Below, piece after piece: positions 10,966 through 21,884 of a stretch of DNA of 64,000 nucleotides. How positions within the stretch are numbered: position 1 is the first letter of the stretch; each line of letters begins with the position of its first letter. Both the position numbers and the translations under genes were made by a program. The stretch lies in contig OX336389.2 in assembly GCA_946902985.2 (NCBI GenBank), positions 984,930,482 through 984,994,481 on the forward strand, read 5' to 3'. Source of the DNA: Meconema thalassinum. Lineage: Eukaryota; Arthropoda; Insecta; Orthoptera; Tettigoniidae. The notes under the pieces were generated by a model. It saw nothing but the letters and a program-made list of their open reading frames with translations, had not been told where the DNA came from and ran no database searches.

Positions 10966-11040
10966 AGAATATGTCTGATAACCGGTGTTAATTGTGATGG
11001 CTGTATTAGTGTGTGTATCTGTTTTTTAATTTAAGTACAG
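10966..11040 (-). mobile_element. S2 SINE continuation
   Basis: It continues the minus-strand S2 interrupted by S4: TATGTCTGATAACCGGTGTT to GTGTGTATCTG. Confidence 0.7.
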
Positions 11041-11234
11041 ACTGCAACTTAGAATTTTTCAAATAGTTCCTACTTTTGCCGCCAAACGCCACCGTCAACG
11101 ACTACTAGGCCTAGTTCAGAACTTAGCTACTAGACGCCACCGCAGTCGGCTCTTGGCAACGAACGTAGAAACCTAAGAGCGTTGTTTACATTCTTAACCT
11201 ATCCAATTTAGCTTCACACAGGTGTAATTTGTGG

Positions 11235-11445
11235 AAGGTTCTTTAACATGCTCGGGGTGGTGCCTAACTTAAGGCTACGGCAGCTTCCAACACAAATCCT
11301 ACCTCAATTACAAATACACACACTAGTACAGTCATCACAGTGGCACAGGTTATCAGACAAATTCTACACACACCCGAGTACACAGGGAAACATGAACACG
11401 ATGTCCCAGACCCCCTGAAATCAACAACAACAACAACAACTTACT
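11235..11445 (+). mobile_element. S2 SINE 3' half
   Basis: Plus-strand 3' half from TGCCTAACTTAAGGCTACGG to a CAACAACAAC tail. The head is missing. Confidence 0.75.
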
Positions 11446-11599
11446 TCGGTTTTACTGGCAACATTTTACGGTGTTAGCGTCCAATACACTACTGTAATTT
11501 ATTCGTGCTCGTATGTATCCCCAGAAGGAGCTCCGGCCCCGGCGTGTCTGGCTGACACTTGGGGAAGCACTTCGCCCCACCCTCAATAATTTTGTTCAA

Positions 11600-12015
11600 A
11601 AGTTGTTGATTCTCTACGGGCTTTGCGAAATCGTGGTATTAATCCCCGTGTACTTGAGTGTGTATAGAACTGTCTGATAATCTGTGTCACTGTTATGTCC
11701 GTACTAATGTATGTACTTGTAATTGAGGTAGGATTTGGGTAGGAAGCGGCCATGACCTTAAGTTATGTACCATCCCGTCATTTGCCTGGAGTAAAAGTAG
11801 GAAACCACGGAAAACTACTTCCAGAATGGCTGAGGTAGGAATCGAACCAGGCTCTTCTCAGTTTTGCCTCACGAAATTGAGTGTACCCCGTTCCAATCCT
11901 TAGACCAGAAAAAGATTTCTTGGTAGAGCCAAGATTTCTTGGCAGAGCTGGGAATCGAACCTGGGTTTCTGAGGTGACTGCTTAGAATGCTAGCTACAAC
12001 GCCAGGAGGCGGTCT
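11600..12015 (-). mobile_element. S2 SINE, near full length
   Basis: From CTACGGGCTTTGCGAAATCG to AATGCTAGCTACAACGCC. An internal duplication of about 22 bp, AAGATTTCTTGGYAGAGC, occurs near 11906-11950. Confidence 0.8.
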
Positions 12016-12159
12016 GTTCAAAAGTACCGTCCCTCGCAACATTTCAAGTTTGAATTCACATGTTATTCAATGTTGCTTTTGTCTGAGATAGATGGAAAAT
12101 GACTTTACTCGCCTCATCATCTGAAAATGAGTTATTACAGTGAAATTTCTTCTATCACT

Positions 12160-12240
12160 GGGTCACGTAATGGCGTAGTGACTACCATACTTGGCTGTTA
12201 ACCCTGAGGTCCGGGTTTGATTCGATTCCCGGCCATCCCA
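12160..12240 (+). mobile_element. S2 SINE head fragment
   Basis: Plus-strand head GTCACGTAATGGCGTAGTGA with a B box GGGTTTGATTCGATTCCCGG, which contains a 5-bp internal duplication. It abuts a minus-strand S2. Confidence 0.6.
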
Positions 12241-12640
12241 GTTCTTGTTTCTTTAGTTTGGTGCTATGCGAATTTGTGGTCATGTAGTCCCGTGTACTTG
12301 GGTGTGTGTGGAATTTGTCTGATAACTTGTATGAGTGTATGACTTGTATGACTGTATGAGTGTGTGTATATTTTGTAATTGAGATCAGGTTTGGAGAAGG
12401 AGGCGGCCGTGGCCTTAATTAGGTACCATCCCGGCATTTGCCTGGAATACAAATAACAAAACCACGGAAGAACCACTTGTAGGATGGCTGAGATAGGAAT
12501 CGAATTCACTTCGTCTCAGTTATGACTGAGTGTACCCCGTTCCAGCCCTCAGACCAGAATTACATGTCTTGGCAGAGCTTGGCATCGAACCCGGACCTCA
12601 GGGGTCCAATAATGCTAGCCACTGAGCCACAAGGTCATCC
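12241..12640 (-). mobile_element. S2 SINE copy
   Basis: Full reverse copy from TTTAGTTTGGTGCTATGCGA to GCTAGCCACTGAGCCACAAG. Confidence 0.8.
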
Positions 12641-12662
12641 TAGTCATCCCAGGAATGACTCT

Positions 12663-12905
12663 CATCAATAATAATAATAACAACAATAATGGCATTGATT
12701 TTACGTCCCTTTTAACTACTGGGGCTTTTAGAGACGCCAGGGTGCCGGAATTTTGCCCTGAAGGATATTTATCGTGCCAGTAGATCTACTGACATGGCTC
12801 CCTCGCATTCACGCACCCTCAAATGCCAGATGACTGCACCTGGATTCGATCCTGCAACCTTGGGAACAGCAGGCGAAAACGTTACCTCTGAGCCACAGAG
12901 CCAGC
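12663..12905 (-). mobile_element. S3 SINE, full length
   Basis: Reverse copy with an AAT/AAC-type tail, TTTTACGTCCCTTTTAACTA, and a head complement ACCTCTGAGCCACAGAGCC at the right. The B box complement GATTCGATCCTGCAACC is present. Confidence 0.85.
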
Positions 12906-13329
12906 CACGACTCTCATCACAACGTAAGACTGTTTTCAAAAGCAAATGGATCTTCCTCTAGATAAGGCACAGAGATGGCGTCTTATCAAGGGACACAGGT
13001 TGGGCATGCGGGATGCTGGATAACATGCTTTTTACAATAACAGGTGTGTGGATGACTTACGCACCTCACATGCCAGCAAGCTTCTTAATAAGTGGCTATC
13101 TGCTGAGACCACTCTGCAAGAATCCAAGTAAAAACTTTTATGATCCCGCTCTACAGTGCAGTACACAAAGTAGACTACATTTTGGTATGTCATCAAGCAT
13201 GCTTCCTGTGACTCTAATCCCGTGTGACGCCGTGCATTTGACATCCATTCTTTCTTATCATTATCACCTTCCAGTTGCTTGCGTTATTATTATTAGATAT
13301 ATCGTCAGATATACAGTATTATATGTATG
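12906..13329. other. No gene recognised
   Basis: A 134-codon open frame starts at 13013 but shows no domain, composition or homology that I recognise. It ends inside the R1 repeat, so it is probably spurious. Confidence 0.35.
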
Positions 13330-13592
13330 TTTCACAAAACTCAAGCTCTTCAACCAAAGGGAGTTAGAAGTTGCCCTTTGTTCGAAAATCTTCGAAATCG
13401 TCTCAGTAGAACAGTAAAAATCTTAAATTTCTTAAAATGTCAATGAAAATGTATTTATTTGTTCATAAAGTGCGTTTAAACAAATAAACAAGACGATAGC
13501 CCCTGCCAGAGCTGTGTTGCCTCGAGTCCGCATAACAGTAAAGCCGGTTGGGTGGTATATACACATGCGAGATTTCTCGCACAGACCTTCTA

Positions 13593-13596
<4 letters not shown>
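13330..13596 (-). repeat. R1 repeat, monomer
   Basis: The minus-strand 5' end is a hairpin, TGCGAGAAATCTCGCA. It is followed by TTTACTGTTATGCGGACTCG and TGGCAGGGGCTATCG. Its 5' end abuts an ATT microsatellite (13596-13658). Confidence 0.65.
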
Positions 13597-13648
<52 letters not shown>

Positions 13649-13658
13649 CATTATTATT
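13596..13658. repeat. ATT microsatellite
   Basis: About 21 ATT units with one interruption, lying between R1 and the S12 SINE. Confidence 0.95.
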
Positions 13659-13662
13659 ATTT

Positions 13663-13965
13663 ATCTGGCCACGTGGTGTAGAGGTAGCTCCCTTGCCTTT
13701 CACCTAGGAGGCCTTGAGTTCGATTCCCGGCTACCTCACAGGTTTGAAATCTGAAATGAGGGCTAAAAAAGGGTGACCTCTGCCTCGCGAGGATAAATGA
13801 GTAGCTGCTTAATATGAGAAGTAGCGTCCCTTAGCCTAAAACCAATATAATGCTATTGAGAGCGTCGTGACATTGTTCACTCATTTTCATAATCTGTAGA
13901 CTATGTACTGAATGGCAGTTGCCCTTGGATAAGCGTGGTCTTTTGGGGTCAATCACGAGGCTGGT
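13663..13965 (+). mobile_element. S12 SINE (single copy)
   Basis: Head GGCCACGTGGTGTAGAGGTA, B box GAGTTCGATTCCCGG, about 300 bp, ending GAGGCTGGTTAG and then an ATT tail (13970-14010). No second copy in this window. Confidence 0.65.
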
Positions 13966-13967
13966 TA

Positions 13968-14014
<47 letters not shown>

Positions 14015-14094
14015 AGTATGACATCAGTATTCTTGATGAAAATCAATAAATGTAAAACAAAAATAATGGAAATTAGCCGAAAGAAATCTTAAAC

Positions 14095-14148
14095 CACCTC
14101 CTCGTGGTGTAGCGGCTATCGTTCTTGGCTGTCGCCCCGGAGGCCACT
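14095..14148 (+). mobile_element. S2 SINE head fragment
   Basis: CTCGTGGTGTAGCGGCTATC to CCCCGGAGGCCA. It breaks off before the B box. Confidence 0.6.
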
Positions 14149-14394
14149 AATAAACTGAATGAATGTGTACATTGTTTTATATAATATGCTCGTTCCATGC
14201 ACCCAAACGTGATGCTTTTATACGACATAAAGAAGCCATTTTTTCACTATAATAGCCCCTTATTATCTATTTTGATACGCCCCTTATCAATGATCAAAAC
14301 ATACTTCATTTCCGTGTAATTCAGGCATTCAGAAGGAATTCAATATGTAAATGTGTCTAATGAAAAAATAGTTGCACACTAATTAATGCACTTC

Positions 14395-14500
14395 GAGAGA
14401 GTTGTTGCTTCTTTCAGGGGCATGTAACAGCGCGGTCCTTAAGATCCGTGTACTTGGGTGTCTGTGGCATCTGTCTGACAACCTGTGGCATTGGGATGAT
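14395..14500 (-). mobile_element. S2 SINE 3' fragment
   Basis: GTTGTTGCTTCTTTCAGGGG to ACAACCTGTGGCATTG, which is the reverse of the S2 tail. 5'-truncated. Confidence 0.6.
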
Positions 14501-14744
14501 GTATACTCATTGATCATAAAAACTGGAATAATATTAATGTTAATTCATATTATGCAACACCTTCATTGACAGTGTCGAGAACGATCACCAAAGAAGTAAA
14601 TTGTATAAGGTTAAAATTAATGGCTGAAATTATTAACTGATTAAGATTAATGTTAAACAAAATTAAGTGATTAAAATTATAATTTATAAACGGCAACTAG
14701 TTTCCAATAAAAATATCAGAAAAAAAAGAAAGAACATATTGTTT

Positions 14745-14920
14745 TTGAAGTGACCGTTAATCCCGCGGTCCTAAGTCACGGGGCTTATTTTTGCATGTAA
14801 TGCGAACCGCTGGACATGACATTTGACCTCAAAAATCTCACATGCATTAAGCGGGAATTGAAACATGTCCACCTTGGCAAGAGCCAAACATCCTACCCAC
14901 TGCGCCGTCGCGCAAATTTA
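14745..14920 (-). mobile_element. S4 SINE, diverged
   Basis: Reverse S4 with GACCGTTAATCCCGCGGTCC, ACATGACATTTGACCTC and the B box complement GGGAATTGAAACATG. The CTTC tail is lost. Confidence 0.65.
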
Positions 14921-14943
14921 TCTGAAACAAATACTAGTACATA

Positions 14944-14996
14944 ATGTCCTAGGACACTCCCGGCACTAAAAGCCTTACGCTAAAAAAAAAAGAAAC
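14944..14996 (+). mobile_element. S7 SINE, 53-bp 5'-truncated insertion
   Basis: Only the last 53 bp of S7 are present (GACACTCCCGGCACTAAAAG plus an A-rich tail). A perfect 10-bp duplication CTAGTACATA flanks it (14934-14943, 14997-15006). Confidence 0.85.
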
Positions 14997-15006
14997 CTAG
15001 TACATA

Positions 15007-15600
15007 TTTTATTTGTATCTTGAGGTAAATGTATGAAACAGAAAGCAAAATTGTATAAGAAAAAAAAAGAAAAGAAAAAAAGATTTACAGTAACAATACC
15101 TTAATTAAGTACTAGTAAATATAGTCGTAGTATCTCATAAATTTTGCACAGTCATCAAGAACTGAAGGCAACCGTCACCTAACAGACAACTGCAAAGCTA
15201 ATTAACGTTAATGCTAATCGCTAAGGAATAATACAAATTAAAATTTACAGATTGGTTAAAAATTGTAATCGTTAATCCCAAATCTCATTGTATTGAACTA
15301 TAGTTATATTCTGTGTTAACTGGATCCCATCGACGGGGTTATGGCATTTACAAACTAATCGGCTAATAGTTAGTGTATTCCACTATAGGTTACAGACAGT
15401 GGACAAACACTTGCAGTTTATTGCAAGACCCCAAATGTGCGTTATAAGATAAAAATTTCAAATGTCAGATGTACAGAATGAAAGAAGAAATTATTCGTTT
15501 CGTTTTGCTTCTTTAACCTGTTCTCCACTTCCTGCTTGCAGACTCAACTTGCAGCTCACCGCCTATTGCAGCCTTTCGGTGCGGGGAACTTCTACGGAAT
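15007..15600. other. No gene recognised
   Basis: AT-rich with an A/G-rich stretch at 15057-15083. No shared repeat or coding region seen. Confidence 0.35.
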
Positions 15601-15619
15601 AACATTATTAGCTACAGTC

Positions 15620-16250
15620 ACAAGAGAAACCTTTGGAAAGATTCCGCGTTGCCAGTGAGAGTAGAATGGAAACATGGCTTTATTTGCATTACTACCAGGT
15701 GGCAAATCTTGACAAACACAGCTATCATATAGCCGAACAGTGTTGGAATATTTATATACATACTACATGTTTTTCCTTTCAGCGTCCAGTCTAGTCTGCA
15801 AGCCTCTAATTGCAAAACAAGTCGCCTTCGTGATCCCCTATTAGCAGTTAGCACTGCAGCCTCCTTTGCTTCTACACCTCTCACTTTGAAATCGTTCAAC
15901 ACTTAATCTAACCATCGCCTTCTAGGTCTACCTCTGCTTCTTTTTCCCTCTATAGCCGAACTCATTAACCTCTTAGGTAATCTCTCCTCCCCCATTCTCT
16001 TCACATGACCCCCACCACCTGAGTCTGTTCATACAAACAGTTTCATCTAGCGTGTTCATTTCTAACTTAGCCTTTTTCTCTTCATTACGAGTACCCTCCT
16101 GCCATTGTTCCCATCTATCTGTCCCAGCAATCATTCGTGCTGCTCTCATATCAGTTACCTCTAGCTTATTTATCAGATATGCTGAATCTTCCCAGCTCTC
16201 ACTTCCATACAGCAAGGTCGGTGTAAATACTGAGCGATGTAGGGAGAGTT
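15620..16250 (-). pseudogene. LINE ORF2 C-terminal relic and 3' end
   Basis: The minus-strand translation carries the C-terminal signature of non-LTR reverse transcriptases. It begins LYGSESW near 16210, followed by a basic helical stretch with RAARMIAGTDRWE and then NRLRWWG. After a one-base shift near 16010 it reads HVKRMGEERLPKRL, then GKRSRGRPRRRWLD and a TAA. Readable sequence continues past this stop (VLNDFKVRGVEAKEA). The catalytic RT domain is absent. An RTE-like clade is my guess from these motifs. The frameshift and stop show it is dead. Confidence 0.8.
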
Positions 16251-16800
16251 TCGTCGTTACACTAACTTCTTTCTTACAGAATTATGTAGATCACAACTGG
16301 AATATTTATATGCATGAAAATGGTGGAAGATACGTACACTTTTGGACAGAATTACCTGCGAGCAAACAATTCGCCCAAATCCGCATCGGGTACAGTGCTG
16401 CAAGTCTAAAATACAAGACATACTCATGAATAAAATGCCCTTATCGCAACACACCTCCAGTCGATTAGCGCATTGTGGCTCAAAGGTATGGTGAGCGCGT
16501 GGCAATCTTGAATCACAAGGACAAAGTTTGAATACTGGTGTAAACTTTTTTGTCTCAGTTTCTTCTATTTTACAGTACTGTACTTAAATCTATTAAAGGC
16601 CAGTTGTTGTTAGTTTAGAACTACAAATGTCTCGAAGCAAAAATTGTAGTATAAACGGGGTTAACCATCTTGTGATACTCGGCAGGAGCTGGCTATTGGA
16701 GTGTGATACAAATAGCACAGGGTAGTAAATGACATCATTAAACGCAGAATCAATTTCGAGTCCAATTTATAGGCTACTAAATAGATTGGCTGAAGTTAAC
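16251..16800. other. No gene recognised
   Basis: A weak tRNA-like head (ATTGTGGCTCAAAGGTATGG, 16472-16491) may be an old SINE remnant. Nothing else supported. Confidence 0.3.
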
Positions 16801-16804
16801 CGAA

Positions 16805-17130
16805 TATGACCACCTCGTAGTGTGGCGGATAGCATTCTTGACTATTGCCCCGGAGGTGCGGATTCGATCCTGAGAAGAGGTGGGTACGATTCCCACTTCC
16901 GCCATCCTGGAAGTGTTTTTCCGTGGTTTCCCATCACTACTGCAGTCGAATGCCGGATTGGTTTCTAACTTAAACCCACGCTCACTTTCTTCCCAATCCT
17001 CACCTGAATTACAATTTCACACATTGATACAGCCATCTCAATAACACACGTTATCAGACAAAAAAATCCACACACCCAAAATACAAGGGCCTAAATGACC
17101 ACGATGACCAAGCCGCTCATATGGCACAAC
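16805..17130 (+). mobile_element. S2 SINE copy
   Basis: Head GACCACCTCGTAGTGTGGCG, B box GGATTCGATCCTGAG. About 60 bp after the B box is deleted compared with other copies. The tail reaches GACCACGATGACCAAGCC. Confidence 0.8.
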
Positions 17131-17199
17131 AACAATATTAAGGGAATGTGGACAATGCTTCATTTCGATATTATTCCTACGTGTTCACGTGACTTACTT

Positions 17200-17425
17200 T
17201 AATAATAATATTATTAATAATAACTATAATATTTTTTGCTTTACGTCTCTTTTAACAACTGCTGCTTTTAGAGACGCCGGGGTGCAGGAATTTGGCCCCG
17301 AAGGATATCTTTAACGCATCAGTAAATCTCCCTCGCATTTGCGCACCCTAAAATGCCTGCTGACTGCACCAGGATTCGATCCTACAACCTTGGGAACAGC
17401 AGACGAGAACGTTACCACTGATACA
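17200..17425 (-). mobile_element. S3 SINE copy
   Basis: Reverse S3 from an ATT/AAT tail through TTTACGTCTCTTTTAACAAC to AGACGAGAACGTTACCACTG. The last bases of the head are lost. Confidence 0.8.
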
Positions 17426-17514
17426 ATTTTATAAATCCCAATGCTCTTTGAATGAATTGCCGTAGCATGACCATAGTTGCCTACATCCCCCATAATATCA
17501 ACTAAACAATTGGT

Positions 17515-17803
17515 TCATCGTGGTCCCGTGGCGTAGCCGTGCCCGTTTTTTTCGTGCACCGCGGTTGCGAGGGCAGCTGAAACAAGTCCAGACATTGCAG
17601 GTTCGAAACCCGGCGCTGACAGCGGCTATCCCGAGTGTGTTTTTCCACGTTCTCTCCAGGCAAATGTCGGGTTTGTACCTTACTTCAAGTCCCGGGGCAC
17701 CTACCTCATCCGTGTTCCTAATACAGTTACACACACTACTACATTCATCACAGAAATACAGATTATCAGACAAGTTCAACATACACCCATCTACTACACG
17801 GGG
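17515..17803 (+). mobile_element. S2b SINE copy
   Basis: Head GTCCCGTGGCGTAGCCGTG, B box AGGTTCGAAACCCGG, body TTCTCTCCAGGCAAATGTCG and a tail cut off at CTACACGGGG, where FB-1 begins. Confidence 0.75.
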
Positions 17804-17906
17804 TCAACACTATCGTACCCAAATGAGATGGGTACAATCGTGTTGACTGACTGAAATGCATCAAACTTTCGTTTACTAAGGCAACACTGAAAATGGCTTC
17901 AAACAC
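17804..17906. repeat. Minimal FB-1 foldback, 103 bp
   Basis: Left arm TCAACACTATCGTACCCA (17804-17821) and right arm TGGGTACAATCGTGTTGA (17829-17846) are separated by 7 bp. The right side continues through CTGACTGAAA to the end module AAGGCAACACTGAAAATGGC. It has the family ends with almost no middle. Confidence 0.7.
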
Positions 17907-18359
17907 CATAATTCGTAATGCATTAAAAATTCTCTTAAAATAAGAGCCTATTTTAAATAACTAAATGATCGTTTTCTATTCCATAATTCCTTGGATGGGC
18001 GGGTATCAACCCGGCCGTAGCAAATACACAATTCCATTAAATTAGACTCCTTTTGTTTTAATTACCGGGAAAGTTCTACAAGGACAGGATCTCGATGATG
18101 TTGCGATGTCCACATTTTGTAAGATTGCGTGGTATTTTATGTGCATTAGCAATGATGTATGGGGATTTTACTATCGACCAACTCGTGGCGTAGTAACTAG
18201 CATTTGTGGCTGCAATTGCTATTCTAATTTATGGATTTTTACCAAATTTTGCATTAGCAATGTATGTCATAAGAAGAGTTCATAAATTGACTGCACGTGT
18301 ACAGCCCCGAAGCTCGATGGAACCTGACGAGGGGGACTTTGAACTCTTCACGTGCTCCA

Positions 18360-18530
18360 TCTAGTATGTCAAAAGGTGTATATATTGGCTTTCTTGACCG
18401 GGGCCACTGCCTCTCATATCAGGCAGCTACCCAATTGTCCTCACTAAGCTGAGTGCACCCTGTTCCAGCCCTCAAGCTAGTTCTGAACTCCATGATGGAG
18501 TCCCGAATCGAATCTTGACATTCTAGATAA
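18360..18530 (-). mobile_element. S8 SINE, diverged fragment
   Basis: CACTGCCTCTCATATCAGGC, CTACCCAATTGTCCTCAC and TCCATGATGGAGTCCCGAAT match the 3' half and B box of S8. Confidence 0.55.
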
Positions 18531-18574
18531 GAGGCATGCCTACTACTCTTACACTATAGCTTAACAGACAACTT

Positions 18575-18790
18575 GTGGCCTACATATATTGAAAAACAAT
18601 AATGAGAATGCAGTAGTCTAAATAAAATAAACAAGAAATAAAATATCCTCGAACCTTGAAGAATGAGGAATTTGGCGGGAAGTAGAGCCATGAAAGGCAG
18701 ATATGAAAGCGAAGAGGGGTCCACCCCTCACCGGAAATAGGGAAATAAACGACCCCAGCACAGGAATTCCTCGGGGTCACCAATTGGTCG
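18575..18790 (-). mobile_element. LINE 3'-end relic
   Basis: Similar to the 52.2-52.4 kb LINE tail: AGAGCCATGAAAGGCAGATA, a GAAGAGGGGTCCACCCC block and CTCGGGGTCACC. Diverged. Confidence 0.45.
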
Positions 18791-19369
18791 TCTTTAAATG
18801 AAATTTGGTGCTCTCGTCATACGAGCCAAAACAGTGCTCGCGAGCACAAGTTCCTCTGAGATCCATTCTTCAATTCAAATTCTGTTGCACGAACCAGAAT
18901 AATAGTGTTTTCATTACAAGGTTGGACAGTCGGAAATTTAAGCCTATCATTTTGTCAAATAGTACTTTTTAATCCATAGTAAAAATAATTGGACATCCCT
19001 GTTTAATGAGTAACAAGAAAGATGATGATTCGTCTCGATTTTCCACGCGTAAATGTATCTTATATGACTGTATAAGGCATGCAATCAGTTGCAGTATGCC
19101 TGGTGAGCGATGAATCCATGCCTATTTCAGCACTTCCGAGGGAGAGATAGGAAAAGGAAAGAAAGGTGCATGATTGTTGCATTCTTATTATTAATAATAA
19201 AAATAATAATAATACTATATTTCATTTCATGGTGCTCTGGCAGTTGGTATGGCATAAATGTGCTGGTCACAGTCTCAAAACGGCTGAGAACACCTGGTGT
19301 AGACCAATCAGTGTTCCCCATGCGTGGTGGGCTACGTACATCTTGCCCCTTAAGTTACCCCTGACTATA
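18791..19369. other. No gene recognised
   Basis: Unique-looking sequence with a short AAT-rich tract (19183-19212). No coding region supported. Confidence 0.35.
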
Positions 19370-20040
19370 GACAAGCGTCACCGTGGAAAAAATACAAGAG
19401 GTCAGACCCTTCGAAGAATGAGGGGTACCAAGAAAGGAAACTTACGGGCCATTTAAGGCCCAAAAATTAAAGACATCTTCCGACCTTGGATACTGTAATT
19501 CCGCCGGGTTAGAAAAGAACAGAAGTTAACCAAAGGAGTTGTTGTTGATTCTTCTGGGGCTTCGTGGTATCGTGGTCATGTAGCCCCGTGTACTTGGGTG
19601 TGTGTAGAATTTGTCTGATAATCTGTGTCACTGTGATGTCTGTACTGGTGTGTGTAATTATAATGGAGGTAAGAGTTGGGTAGGAAGCGGCCGTGGCATT
19701 AAATTAGGTACAATCCCGGAATTTACCTGGATTAGAAGTGGGGAAACCAGGGAAAACCACTTCAATGGTGGCTGAAGTAGGAATCGAACTAGCCTCTTCT
19801 CAGTTTCGCCTCACGAGGCTGAGTGTACCCTATTCCAGCCCTCAGACCAGAATATAATTTCTTGGCAGACCCGGGAATCGAACCCGGGCCTCCGCGGCGC
19901 GAGCCGAGAAAGCTAGCTACAAGAGAGGGCGAGAGACGAGACAAAAGAAAGGAGCCCGAAACAAGTAAGTGGAAGCAATGCTGGGCTCATTTGGGGTTCC
20001 GTGGTCGCCAACCCACGCCCTATTAGGTGTGAACCCCTAC
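19370..20040 (-). mobile_element. LINE 3'-end relic split by an S2 SINE
   Basis: The left part (19370-19535) holds GTCAGACCCTTCGAAGAATG. The right part (19919-20040) holds AAACAAGTAAGTGGAAGCAA and TCCGTGGTCGCCAACCCACG. Both match successive parts of the 52.5-52.7 kb LINE tail. Confidence 0.55.
19536..19918 (-). mobile_element. S2 SINE inserted in LINE relic
   Basis: Full reverse S2 from TTGTTGTTGATTCTTCTGGG to GCCGAGAAAGCTAGCTAC, with the B box complement GGGAATCGAACCCGGGCC. Confidence 0.85.
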
Positions 20041-20316
20041 GGGAGCTATCATATTAATATTATTCCAAAGTTTCTCCATCCTTTATTGCGCAATACGTTT
20101 AATATCAATACAAACTATGAGACTAACATTGTGTAACGTCTATTTATGGGCAATCTTTGAGCGCTAATTGTGTGCAATTCCTCCACTTATTTGGTGACCG
20201 TGTATAATGCGGAACTTGCAAACGCATAGCAACAACAACAGATACATCGAAGTCATCATCATGTTAGGAAACATGACACTAGCATTATGTTCATCTAAAC
20301 AATACTTAAGTTGGTG

Positions 20317-20456
20317 TAATCAAACCCAGGCTTGCTCCTCTTCTTATAGGAACATTGCTGATGCACATTCAGCGGCGATATAATCAAACGCAGGCGTATT
20401 GCGCTTCTTATAGGAACATTGCTGATGCACATTCAGTGGCGATATAATCAAACCCA
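20317..20456 (+). repeat. 64-bp tandem repeat, about two copies
   Basis: TAATCAAAC recurs at 20317, 20381 and 20445. Between them, CTTCTTATAGGAACATTGCT and GATGCACATTCAG are repeated with one or two differences. Confidence 0.9.
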
Positions 20457-20458
20457 GG

Positions 20459-20985
20459 CCCTGCGCGGATAAACAAATCGCTATCCGCATCCACATCCGC
20501 ATGTTTATTATCCGAATCAACTCTCATTAAAATAATATTTTTAATTATATAAAGCATAAACCATTAAAGCAACACTTTTAGACATTTGAGGAGAAAGTCG
20601 TTCCCCAAGGCTATGTATGTCAAGTTCCATGTTTAAAATGAATGTTATACAGCTAGAATTGAAACCCCTGTCCGTTCGGAGTGTCAATTATGCTTAATGA
20701 CATAATTTGAACGAGATTAGCTTAAATCATCATCTTACATTTGTCATCAAAAGAACATAACGGAAAAATATGATATCTTATGTCATAAACATCTGGGTCC
20801 TAGTAGTCTAATGATATATAACACATTCGGATTGTATTCTAAAAACTTTCCACAAATTTACTCCAAACATTGTCCGCAACTAATCCGCTATCCGCACAGC
20901 CATGCAAACTAGGCCTATATCCGTATGGCGAAATTTTTTGCGGATATCCTCGGGTTTATCCGCGGATATCCGCATCCGTGCAGGG
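20459..20985. mobile_element. Candidate non-autonomous hAT-like element
   Basis: The ends are CCCTGCGCGGATAAAC on the left and the complement of CCCTGCACGGATGCGG on the right. GCGGAT/ATCCGC motifs crowd the outer 90 bp of each side, as in hAT subterminal regions. No transposase frame, and I could not find a convincing 8-bp duplication. Confidence 0.45.
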
Positions 20986-21214
20986 TTTTATAGAACTATG
21001 AGCTGAAAATGATGCTTCAGGTGCAATTATGAAGACAATGGATCAATAAAATAGCTCTTTCCAGTTGATCTGAAGTTAATAGACCACACAATGTGTTGCT
21101 AAGGGTCCAGACAGGAAACTTATTAAATATTTTCAAAATGTAAAGTAACTTGCACGAGATAATTCCATAGCCATGCATTCCACGAGGACTGAGTGACTGG
21201 ACCACTCACAGGTG

Positions 21215-21475
21215 CAAATGCCAGGACGATTCCCAACTGAACGCCTCAGCCACGTGTACTCAGGTAGTGACTCTCACACATTTACCTGGTGTAGAAATAG
21301 GAAACCACGAAAAACCACTTCTAGAACGGCTGAGTAGGGAATCAAATCAACCTCTACTCTGATTTGCCTCACGAGGCTTACGCTGTTCCAACCTTCAGGC
21401 CAGAATTAAATTTCTTAGCAGAGCTGAGAATCGAACCCAGATTCAAAACTCGAATTCTAGCATCTCTTATTTCAG
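21215..21475 (-). mobile_element. S2 SINE 5' part, diverged
   Basis: CATTTACCTGGTGTAGAAAT to the B box complement GAGAATCGAACCCAG and a degenerate head. Confidence 0.7.
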
Positions 21476-21559
21476 TTATTAGGACATCTATGGAAATCCT
21501 AGACTGAGTTAACACATAAGATAGTTTATAATGAACGACGGACAATGTTTTCCTCCATC

Positions 21560-21880
21560 CTTTCTTTCTTTCTTCCAGACAAATGCCGATAGGCTACCTT
21601 ATTTCAAATCCCGGGCACCTACCCCATCCCCACCCTAATACAGCTGCAAACATTACTACAGTCACCACAGAAACATAGGTTATCAGGTAAATAGAAAACA
21701 CAAAACAAACACACGGGGCTGATGATTCTAGGCAAATGCCAGGATGGAACCTTTATTAAGGCCACGGACTCCTCCTTCCCAAATCCTCATCTCAATGAAA
21801 AATATACACACCAATACAGCAGGTCTTTTTATCAGTAGTTTTCACTGTACTGCCGGAGAATTACGTAATAACATTTAAAA
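21560..21880 (+). mobile_element. S2b and S2 3' fragments
   Basis: 21560-21722 matches the S2b 3' part (CTTCCAGACAAATGCCGATA to ACACGGGGCTGATGA). 21725-21840 is a second 3' fragment (GGCAAATGCCAGGATGGAAC). Both lack heads. Confidence 0.55.
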
Positions 21881-21884
21881 TAGC

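Noticed and set aside
13463..13754. Two opposing frames with long poly-Ile
   Set aside because: ATT microsatellite read on both strands.
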